Positions 1 to 8,100 of a DNA stretch of 9,127 bases are shown here, in pieces. This stretch comes from an uncultured Prevotellaceae bacterium (GTDB lineage Bacteria; Bacteroidota; Bacteroidia; Bacteroidales; Bacteroidaceae). The stretch lies in assembly GCA_905202115.1 (NCBI GenBank), contig CAJKQZ010000101.1:1-9127 (forward strand). The letters are read 5' to 3'. The notes beneath the pieces were generated by a model, which saw only the letters and a list, made by a program, of their open reading frames with translations, did not search any database and was not told the origin of the DNA. The stretch's first letter is position 1. Every line of letters begins with the position of its first letter. The translations under genes and the position numbers were made by a program.

Positions 1-21
1 ACTCAATTCTATCACTATATC

Positions 22-53
22 TTTCCGCATTTCACTTTTTTGTAGTAACTTTG
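22..53 (+). promoter_or_regulatory. Bacteroidetes-type promoter of the MBL hydrolase gene
   Basis: TAACTTTG at 46-53 matches the Bacteroidetes -7 consensus TAnnTTTG exactly. TTTC at 22-25 matches three of four bases of the -33 element TTTG, with a 20-nt spacer. This places transcription start near position 58-60 and leaves a short A-rich leader before the ATG at 73. No strong Shine-Dalgarno sequence is present, which is usual in this phylum. The spacing equals that of the tRNA promoter further along the window, which supports the call. Confidence 0.7.
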
Positions 54-72
54 CATAAACAAAAATACGGAT

Positions 73-882
73 ATGCTGAAGTTTATTTGTCTGGGGAGCG
101 GCAGTAGCGGAAACAGCTACTTCCTCTTCTCAGAAAATTATGGAATATTGATTGATGCCGGAATTGGGATACGAACATTGAAAAAACATTTTCATACTTA
201 CGGGCTTTCCTTGAAACAAATAAAGGCCGTGTTGATTACGCATGACCATGCAGACCACATCAAAGCTGTCGGGAGCTTGGCGAATGAGTATGGACTTCCG
301 GTCTATGCCACCGAACTTGTACACGACGGAATCAAGCGTAATTATTGTGCAAATCCGAAATTGAAAGCAGAAAACATACATTTCTTGGAGAAGGGGCAGA
401 CCTTGAAGCTGGACCGTTTTGAAATTACGCCTTTCGATGTGCCTCATGACAGTACGGACAATGTGGGCTATAGCGTGCAATACGGAGAAGTCAACTTCTG
501 CCTCATTACGGATGCCGGACACGTGACAGAACAGTTCGGCTGCTACATCGCCCGGGCGAATTATCTGGTACTGGAGGCCAACCATGACGAAGACATGCTG
601 ATGATGGGGCCGTATCCGGCTTATCTGAAAGGACGGATTAGCGGCGATTACGGACATTTGAGCAATAAGGCTGCGGCGCAACTGCTGGCTGAGCATATTA
701 CGGACAGGCTTCGGCATGTATGGTTGTGTCATATCAGCGAAGAGAACAATCATCCGGAACTGGCGCGAAAAACGGTCGATACCTGTCTTCGTTCCGTAGG
801 GATTGTCGCAGGAAAGGACTTTGAACTGGAAGTATTGAAGCGCCGTATTCCTTCCGAAATTTACGAATTGGAAAAAAAATGA
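73..882 (+). CDS. MBL-fold metallo-hydrolase, YycJ/WalJ family
   Basis: This 269-residue cytoplasmic protein has the metallo-beta-lactamase fold. The family signature is clear: GSGSSGNS at residues 8-15, IDAG at 27-30, and the zinc-binding motif HDHADH (HxHxDH) at 57-62. Further likely metal ligands are H125 in a PHD motif, D147 in LITDAG, and H220 near the C-terminus. GHLSN (194-198) and the HISEENNHPE segment (220-229) are typical of the YycJ/WalJ branch rather than glyoxalase II or RNase J. Length is normal for the family (about 260-270). There is no signal peptide or membrane segment. Relatives are putative two-metal phosphodiesterases or exonucleases: WalJ in Firmicutes is linked to cell-wall/replication coordination, and YycJ to DNA repair. 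The exact substrate in Bacteroidota is not known from sequence. The ATG at 73 is chosen because it sits just after the promoter and begins the conserved fold directly. No terminator follows, so its mRNA may read through the tRNA gene. Confidence 0.93.
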   Translation: MLKFICLGSGSSGNSYFLFSENYGILIDAGIGIRTLKKHFHTYGLSLKQIKAVLITHDHADHIKAVGSLANEYGLPVYATELVHDGIKRNYCANPKLKAENIHFLEKGQTLKLDRFEITPFDVPHDSTDNVGYSVQYGEVNFCLITDAGHVTEQFGCYIARANYLVLEANHDEDMLMMGPYPAYLKGRISGDYGHLSNKAAAQLLAEHITDRLRHVWLCHISEENNHPELARKTVDTCLRSVGIVAGKDFELEVLKRRIPSEIYELEKK

Positions 883-900
883 GAAAAAGAGGGGTGAAAG

Positions 901-932
901 TTTGGAGGGTTAAATAAAAAGCCCTACCTTTG
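901..932 (+). promoter_or_regulatory. Promoter of tRNA-Lys, Bacteroidetes type
   Basis: TTTG at 901-904 and TACCTTTG at 925-932 match both elements of the Bacteroidetes consensus (TTTG, 20-nt spacer, TAnnTTTG) with no mismatch. Transcription would start near 937-940, leaving about 15-18 nt of 5' leader for RNase P to remove before the tRNA at 955. The -33 element lies 18 bases after the stop codon of the hydrolase gene. The perfect match fits a highly expressed stable-RNA gene. Confidence 0.85.
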
Positions 933-954
933 CACTCGCAAAATCAAAGATGAT

Positions 955-1027
955 GCGTCCTTAGCTCAGTTGGTAGAGCAATTGACTCTTAATCAATGGG
1001 TCCAGGGTTCGAGCCCCTGAGGACGTA
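955..1027 (+). tRNA. tRNA-Lys(CTT)
   Basis: A 73-nt cloverleaf folds completely. The acceptor stem pairs 955-961 with 1020-1026 (pair 1-72 is G-U). The D arm is GCTC-AGTTGGTA-GAGC. The anticodon stem ATTGA/TCAAT encloses loop CTCTTAA with anticodon CTT at 988-990, which reads AAG lysine codons. A five-base variable loop (998-1002) follows, then the T arm CAGGG-TTCGAGC-CCCTG. The discriminator base is A1027. The 3' CCA is not encoded (the next bases are CAAAG) and must be added after transcription, as is common in Bacteroidota. It has its own promoter and is followed seven bases later by a strong terminator. No second copy of the 3' end is seen in the window, so nothing here suggests use as an integration site. 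Confidence 0.97.
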
Positions 1028-1033
1028 CAAAGT

Positions 1034-1067
1034 AAAAACCGTCTGCAAATATTTGCAGACGGTTTTT
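1034..1067. terminator. Bidirectional intrinsic terminator
   Basis: The half-site AAAAACCGTCTGCAAAT (1034-1050) is followed directly by its exact reverse complement (1051-1067), a perfect 17+17 nt palindrome. As RNA it forms a stem of about 15 bp around an AT-rich tetraloop, with a GC-richer core ending in a U run. The flanking A and T tracts serve as U tails in both directions. On + it follows tRNA-Lys by six bases. On - it lies about 90 bases past the end of the three-gene operon. It therefore probably terminates both converging transcripts. Confidence 0.92.
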
Positions 1068-1154
1068 ATTTTGTTGTGTGGGTTAGCCGGCTTTGCTGTT
1101 GCGCAAGTATCGGGTATGGTAAAGCACACGAGCTTTTATAATAACCGCGTTGAT

Positions 1155-1712
1155 TTATTTTCTGCAGCTTTCTATTGCTGCAATTATCTTGTCGGCAGTC
1201 GGCATGTTCTTGTCGGAAAATGCGAATGCTATTTTCCTGTCGGTAGAAACTATGTATATGCGGGGAATAATGCTTGAAGCAAACAAAGAATATATGCTTC
1301 GGTCGGATTGCGGAGAGTAGGGGAGCGTAAGGCCTTGTGCCGTCCAGTATTCGTATATTTGTTCTTCACTTTCGGCCCTTGCAATGCTTATGAATTTTAC
1401 CTCTGGCTCGTTATTGTTTTCTGCGGCAGAAGAATAATGGTCGTAGGCCTTCTGTAGTTCCGGAAGCTCCTTTCGGCAGTCGGGGCAGGAGGTGTGGAAA
1501 AAAGTAAGTACAGTTACGCAGTCGGAAAGGTCGGTGCTGTTTATGGTTGTGCCGTCGTTCATGGTGACGGAGAAAGTGGGCAGGGGAGAGCCTACGGCTA
1601 TTTCACGCAGCTTTTCTTCGTTTTCGCCAATACAGCCGCACATGAGTGCGGCTGTAAGTGTTACGCATGTCATTACAGAGAAATGCGTTCTTGAGAATCG
1701 TGGTAATGACAT
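1155..1712 (-). CDS. TlpA-like thioredoxin-fold lipoprotein
   Basis: A 185-residue envelope protein. Residues 1-26 form a lipoprotein signal (Arg at 5 and 8, then a hydrophobic core) ending in LMCGC, with Cys27 as the likely lipidated residue. The remainder is a thioredoxin/AhpC-TSA/TlpA fold: a VGSPLPTFSV entry strand at 40-49, active site CPDC at 76-79 after a VLTFFHTS strand, and the cis-proline at I149-P150 in SIIPRIYIV. TlpA-type proteins are membrane-tethered thiol-disulfide oxidoreductases that usually keep client cysteines reduced or isomerise them; the direction here is inferred. The start is set by the need for the basic n-region; Met14 would leave too short a signal. Its ATG lies one base after the stop of the upstream DUF1573 gene (TAAGATG), so translation is probably coupled. 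It is the last gene of the operon. The CPDC dipeptide differs from the CGPC of thioredoxin and CPPC-like sites, so its redox potential cannot be read from family knowledge. Confidence 0.9.
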   Translation of the reverse strand: MSLPRFSRTHFSVMTCVTLTAALMCGCIGENEEKLREIAVGSPLPTFSVTMNDGTTINSTDLSDCVTVLTFFHTSCPDCRKELPELQKAYDHYSSAAENNNEPEVKFISIARAESEEQIYEYWTAQGLTLPYSPQSDRSIYSLFASSIIPRIYIVSTDRKIAFAFSDKNMPTADKIIAAIESCRK

Positions 1713-1713
1713 C

Positions 1714-2142
1714 TTATTCTCTTTTTATTTTTCCGGTAATAAAGATTCGTTCAATATAGTTTACAGCGTTTGAGCGCACTCGTATGATTTTTTTGAATAG
1801 TCCGGGCAAACGGTTCTTGCCGTTGAATGTCACGGTAATCTCTCCTTTTTCTCCCGGCATTATAGGTTTGCTTGAATACATCGGAACGGTACAGCCGCAC
1901 TCGGAGAAGACCTGTTGCAAAACAAGCGGTTTGTTGCCGTCGTTGGTGAATACAAATCGTCCTTCCTGTACGCTATCTTTTTTGAACGAACCGAAATCGA
2001 TAGTTTGCTTTTCAAAAACTATGTGTGCGCCGTCAATGGGTTTCGACAGGGAATCAGTTTTATTTGTTGCGGCGTTGCATGTGAAACTGCACAATGCTGC
2101 GAAAAACGCAATAGCTATAGATCTTTGCAGAATATGTTTCAT
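1714..2142 (-). CDS. DUF1573 domain exported protein
   Basis: A 142-residue protein with a Sec signal peptide (basic KHILQR start, hydrophobic core to about residue 20, likely cut after CNA at 24). From residue 42 on it is a single DUF1573 domain, an immunoglobulin-like beta sandwich related to ASH/MSP-type domains. Hallmarks are FGSF (50-53), FVFTNDGNKPL (63-73), SECGCTVP (80-87), PIMPGEKGEITVTF (93-106), and the closing GLFKKIIRVRSN strand. The CGC pair (Cys82, Cys84) belongs to the conserved SCGCT-like motif. Molecular function is not established; members are common exported proteins of Bacteroidota and Planctomycetes, so a periplasmic location is inferred. No lipobox fits: the residue before Cys22 is Thr. 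The start ATG overlaps the stop of the upstream giant gene (ATGA, 2142-2139) and the stop lies one base before the thioredoxin-fold gene, placing it in the middle of a tightly coupled operon. Confidence 0.92.
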   Translation of the reverse strand: MKHILQRSIAIAFFAALCSFTCNAATNKTDSLSKPIDGAHIVFEKQTIDFGSFKKDSVQEGRFVFTNDGNKPLVLQQVFSECGCTVPMYSSKPIMPGEKGEITVTFNGKNRLPGLFKKIIRVRSNAVNYIERIFITGKIKRE

Positions 2143-5100
2143 TTTATAATTACTTTATTCTTGACTGCATTGTAACCGTTGCCTGTCGCCTCTATTATAA
2201 ATACTCCTTCATTAAGATTGAAAGTTATGCTGTTTCCTTGAGTGTGGCGTTTTAAGAGGAGTTGCCCGAGTGTGTTGTAGGCATTTGCCGTAAGCGAATG
2301 GCAATCGGCGGGAGCGGTTATGGTTACGGTGTTGCCGGAAACTTCGATGTGGAGTTCGAGTTGTTCTCTGTTGAACATTCCGGTGGTAAGATAGAGTCTG
2401 CCGGATGACGCTCCGTCGATAGAATATTCCATGCCGTCGTAAAGCGGTGTGCTTTCCTGTGTGAGAGCGTCGTAAAGCATGGCGCCGTTAATGCAGCCCG
2501 TGCCGTCGAAGCGCAGCTTTGTAGTTTCGTTGTCATCGGCCAAAAGTCCAATCTCGGTTGTTTCGATTTCGGGAACAGTATTTATGGTCGTTGCAACGTT
2601 GCCGGCTACGGTGTAGACGCGGGCAAGCGACTGCTGGTTGGGATCGTTGAGTAGAGCAACGTCTTCGCTTTCGTCATAATCAGCATTTGCCGATGTTTCG
2701 ACGCAAAGTAGCGATTGGGTAACGGGAGCACCGTTTCTTATTGCGGTAATACGGAGGCCGTCGGGCTGGTTGGTTGCGCCGCGGGTGGATTTAGGAATTA
2801 CCGGTACTGGTGATTTTAACAAATTGCCCATGTTTGCGGTGTAGGGTTCTACGCACATCATCGTTTCATTATAGACAAGATTGAGCGATGATTGCTCGTT
2901 CTTGGCTTCAACGAAGAATCCTTGCATTGGAGGCACTGTGGAGGCATTGTCATTTGTTCCCGTTACAGTGAATTCTCCTGTATCGTCTTTTTGGATTGCC
3001 GATATCGTACCTTTGCTTGTAAGTATCCAGTATTTGGCGTTTACTTTATCGTTGTTTGCTTCGAAGAATTTTTTCATGTCGAGGTGAGCCATGAAAGGAT
3101 TTCCCACGAGGAAATATTTGCTCGGGGCGGCTGCCGATACGGAGATTGTGCCATTAACCTCGTTAAGGTTATTTTGGTTATTGTGGGAAATAGCGGTGTT
3201 GTTGCCTACGGGATTTCCCGATTTGTCGTAGTAGTCATATGATTCGTCGTCTTTGGGCAGGCGGAACATCACGTTGCTTCCTGCATTTAGTGCTTCGCTT
3301 ACGTCGGTTTTTATCGAGAATCCCGTTCCAGCCGAGTAGGCTTCTTTCACGTCGTTGTAGACGTTGCTCCAAGTTGTGTTTATGGCAACGTTGCGGCTTC
3401 CGCCTCCTATTTCGTAAACGGTTGCTTGGGATTTGTTCCAGCCGCGTTGATATACTGCAGGTGCGAACCGGTTGTTTATGGATGTGTTGAATGTTATATT
3501 CTTGAACAGTTCTGTTTCTTGGCGTGCGCCGTCGGTTGGCAGGTACATGTCGCCTGCGAATGTAGTCTTGAGAGGCGAAGAAAGTGTGTACCACATGTCT
3601 GGAGCTATTTCCATGTCAACCCAAGCCTTGTTGTAGGTGAGATATTGCTGGTTCATGATTTCTGCGTTGGGTTTGAAATGTATCTGGTCGCATGTGTGTA
3701 CGTACCACGGCCGACAGCTGATTCCGCGGTTGCTTTTGCGCGAAACCATGTCGTATTGTATGTCTTCGGTTGTTTCACCGGCAGGAGTTTCGTCGCTTTT
3801 ATTATACTGCGGGGCGGACGGCCAGTCATAGTTATTTGTCTCTCCGTCTTCGGTTATACTTATCATATCGGTGTTTACGTCGTAGAGATTTGGATAAGTC
3901 TCGCCGCCGGCTATTACTACTTTTGTAAAGTCGAGAGGAGCGTAGCTGACGTTGTTGCTGTTGGAACCGTCGGTGACATATTCGTCGAGCGACGATTTAT
4001 CGCCGTAAAGCTCGTCCGATGATACGCGCCTCCAGTTTTTATCGTTGTTCCAGTTTAGGTTGCCGGCGTTGCCTGTCCATTGCTGGTATTCGGGAACTAC
4101 TTTCAGAGTGAATACAAGTTCGCCGTTGCAAGGCGGCTGTTCTGTTCCGGACAGTTCCACGTCGGTCATGTCTTCTTCGAAGTGTAGTTTTATACTATAG
4201 TAATATCCTTCTCTGAATTTGAAACTGTTGTCGAAAGCCACTCTCATGATATTACTTGAGCCGTTTTTGGAAGCCGTAATATCCTGAAGCGTTCCAATGC
4301 TGTGCAGTCCTTCTTCGAGTTTGGTTTCGTCTTTTTCATCAGGCTGTATGCCGAGGTCTTTGTATTCGGGGTCGTTGGTGCCGGCAAGATAGATGTATAT
4401 GTCGTCTGTGGTTTTGAATTTCACAACGCCTCCCGTAACGGGTTCTACAATGCGTATAGGTATGTTAAGTAAATTGTTCGAATTAACTGCGCTCCCACTG
4501 CTGTAGCTTACAGCGTGCAGCTGGCCGAGGCCGATTCGCAGAGGAACATCTTCTATATATGTGGGATATTCTATTCCGTTGTGCATGCCGTGCAACATTT
4601 TGGGCGAATGGTTGCGGACGATTATTCTCACTTCTGCCGGTTCGGTACATATTATAGCGTTCTCTTCGTTGTCCCGCGGAAGAGGAATAGCTACCACATA
4701 ACATGCTTTTTCATCGTCATCCTGCGGCACCGTAGCGCGCGGAAAAACATATGAAGACAGGCAAAGATACAATTTTGCGTGATTATCGTCCGTATGCGAG
4801 GTCATGAGATGAAGATAATCCTTCATTTCCTGTGTGTATTTTTCTGTTACTTCGCAGTCCCATGTATCGGCGGAGGGATATTCGTCGCGGAATACTTTTA
4901 TGACATCAGAGAGATAGAGTGTGCCGCTTTGCGTTTCGGTTTTCTCTTCTATATATTCGTCCATTGAACCGCTGTACCAGTCGAATCGGGCATTTTTTTC
5001 GATTTCTATCATTTCGTCATCGGTAGTGGATTTGCCCAGCAAGTCGATTTGCACTACCGGAAGCTGGTTTTCGCAGCAGGTGATGTTGTCGAGGTCGGGA

Positions 5101-8100
5101 ACAATCACGCCGTCTATTTTCACAACTCCCGACGTACGGACGCGGAAAGTGCATTTCTTTGCGCAGTCGTCCTCGACGTCGAACGACAGCGCGGGATTCT
5201 CCAACTCTTCCGTGGAGCCTTCCGAACCTTTTGTCTGGGAATAGAGTGCTATGATATATTCTTTTCCCGATCTGAGATGACTGTCGTTAGGGCTGGTGTT
5301 CAGATAGAACATGCGGCGTCCGTCGCTTGCAGTCTGAAATGCGCCGTTGTCCGACTCGTCGAAATAAGTGGTAAGGGAAACTTTTCCGTAAGTCTGCTCT
5401 TGGCTGGCGTTGTTTTCGTCGTACTGATATTTCAGCACGGATTCGTTGAATGCTGTCTCGTAATCTTCGTTGTCGGCTATTGCTTTGTCGTAGATATCCT
5501 TTTGCAGGAACGTATAAAATAATGTTATTTCTTCGGCGTCGTCTTTATTTGTCGATTCTACAGCTCCTACCGAGGCCAGCAACGTTTCGAATGGCAATCC
5601 TACTTTCACGTCGGCTGTTTCCTCGCCGTTGCATATCGGCTTCGCCTGGTTTGCTTCCACCTCGGGTTTGGCTACGTATACGCGGATGTCGTCGATAGCA
5701 TAGTCGGCGCCGTTGGAACTTTTGCAGTTGTTCTCGAGCGTGAGGAGGTAATGGTCGATGTCGTTCGAAGTAACGCCCTGCGAAACGGTGTTTGGTATGA
5801 AAGAATAATAAATATGCATCCATTGTCCCAGGTTATTACGATCGAATGCCGGTGGATCTTGGTCCAATACCTTGTCCACGTATCCCGAAACGAAGCTGTG
5901 GAGCGTTATTTCCTCTCCGTTTTTAAGTTTGGCCTTAAAGTTGAATATAAGGTTGGCCACCTCTTTTGCGTTGGAGAACTCCGCCAGCCATGCCGACACG
6001 TAAAGTGTGCTGCCTGTGCAGAGTGTAGGTATGTCGGTTTCTGCCATTATACCAGGATCGGCCGCAGCGTTTACGTAGTAGAAAAAGCCGGTTTCCTTAC
6101 CATCGGTGTTGAAGTATAGGCGGTCGTGGAGTCCTGTTTCGGGATATTGATGTTCTGCATATGATTTATAAGGCGTCGCTTTAGAGTTGTTGGATATTAC
6201 GTACATGCTGTAATCGTGATAAGTGTCGTATCCGAAACCGTAAGAATCGTGGGCCCAGGGAACAGGCCATTTGTATGTGTTGTCTACATTCCCGATATTC
6301 CATATATAATCGCTTCCGTTTGGCAGCGAATATAGTTTATTGTATTCATCGAAGTTTAGTTGTGCTCGCGGACTGCCGTATTTACTTTCGAGATACGATT
6401 CCCTATGTTTTTCGTATTTATTATTATTCAGCAGTTCTTCTTCGTTCACCATTGAGGCTATTTTGTCTGACTGTAAAGTAACCACGAATTCCGCTATTTG
6501 CAGGTCGGCGGCTCCGTCGGCGGTTTTCAGGCGATTGCCGTTCTCGTCTTTTCCGAACACTTTTACTATATATCTTCCTTCATTCGCGTTGGCTGCGCTG
6601 CATGTTATCATGCGGTTGTATTTAAGGCTTCCGTCTCTGCCGTCGCTGTTGTATATCACATAGTTTATATTGCCGTTGTCGTCGTATACGTTTCCTGCGT
6701 ATATACTGTATGGGCAGTCGCCTTTGAATATCTCAGACTGTTCGTTTGTCTTGGCGTTGTAAGTTATTATGTCGAAGCTGCACATGCGGCGGTATTTTCC
6801 GTCGGAGGTTTTATAGTATAACGACGAAGCTGTTTTTTGGTCTACGGGCATGGGGTAGTCCAAACGTATCTGGAAGTCCTGCCCAGCACGTGCCGATACG
6901 TACCTGCGGTATTTATTAATGTATTCATTGTTCCTGTCGGCCGAGCCGGACAGTTCTTCGGCCAAAGTCTCTCCGTTTTTAACGGTGAACAGGTGGCGGA
7001 ATACTATTGCCGGCTCTACTATCTGCCTATTCGAAAGAACAACATTGCTGTTCATATCGAAAGTCTGGCTTAAATCGACGGCAATGTATTCAGTATCGAA
7101 GTCGACGCTTGCGGGGCATTGGAAAGTTGCAACTGTTCCGTATATACGGCTGCCGCTGTCTACCGTAGGATTAGGGGCAACATTACCATTATATATTGTC
7201 CAGTTATCAGAGCCGAATATATTTAAAATTTCGTTTATACTACCTCCTTCGGTGAATCTTTTTACAGGGTCTCCTCCATGATCGTCGTAACAATTCGTAA
7301 CTGTAATCACTTCTTTATTTTCTTCGTTGGTTGCGCAACGGTAAAAATAATCATAATTTATATTGTCTTTCTTATTAACCGTTGCTTTGCTAAAACAGTT
7401 TGTCAAAACAGCTCCGGAACCGAGCCAACCGGATATGGAGGCGCTTTCTGTACCCGTTATTGTTCCATATACACAGCAGTTGGAAATGTTTAGCGTGCAG
7501 CCTCCTGCTGCTTCGCAGCCTATGATTCCGCCGGCGTTTCCGCTTTCGCCTGATGTGGTGGCCGTAACGTTTCCGTTAAAATAAAGCCTGTTCATAGTTA
7601 TGGTTCCAGGTTTATTCCTTGTGCCACCTATGAATCCTCCTACGTATTGGTCTCCGGTTATATTGGCGTTTTCGAGCCGTGTGTTCTTGATGACAGCACC
7701 GGCACCTACGCGGCCGAACATGCCTACAAACTGCCAATCGTTTTTATTTATTGTAAGATTGTAAATGGTATGTCCGTTACCGTTGAATGTTCCCTGATAA
7801 GGATAATTATCGTAAATGGCTATAGGCTCTACGTCATGTCTGCTAAGGTCGATGTCGGCTGCCATTATGGCCGAAAGGGTTGTCTCGTTATTATTGTTTA
7901 CTCTGTTTACAAACTCGATATAATCATCGGCGTTAGTTATAACAACATCGTAATTGTAGCCCGACAGAACCGAACCTCCGTAATATCCGCTGTTTTTTAC
8001 ATGGTGCACTCCTTTGGGATTAATACGGAAGTCGAGATATGAAGGGTCGCTGTCGGTAGCGTAGTCGTACCAGTGCGAGAAGTTTTCCTCGTATTGGCTG

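Noticed and set aside
130..753. A 207-codon open frame on the - strand
   Set aside because: It lies entirely antisense to the clearly conserved MBL hydrolase gene and its translation shows no recognisable motif; it is a reading-frame shadow.
1120..1137. Weak AAAGC/GCTTT hairpin with a short T run after the operon
   Set aside because: The stem is only five weak base pairs and its orientation suits the + strand where no gene ends; the 1034-1067 palindrome is a far better terminator.
996..1277. A + strand frame starting within tRNA-Lys
   Set aside because: It starts inside the tRNA, crosses the terminator palindrome and runs antisense to the lipoprotein gene, so it cannot be a real gene.
3426..4022. 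A 198-codon open frame on the + strand inside the giant gene
   Set aside because: It is antisense to the giant coding region, has a low-complexity Val/Cys/Tyr-rich translation typical of antisense frames and has no promoter; the same holds for the many other + strand frames between 2139 and 8936.
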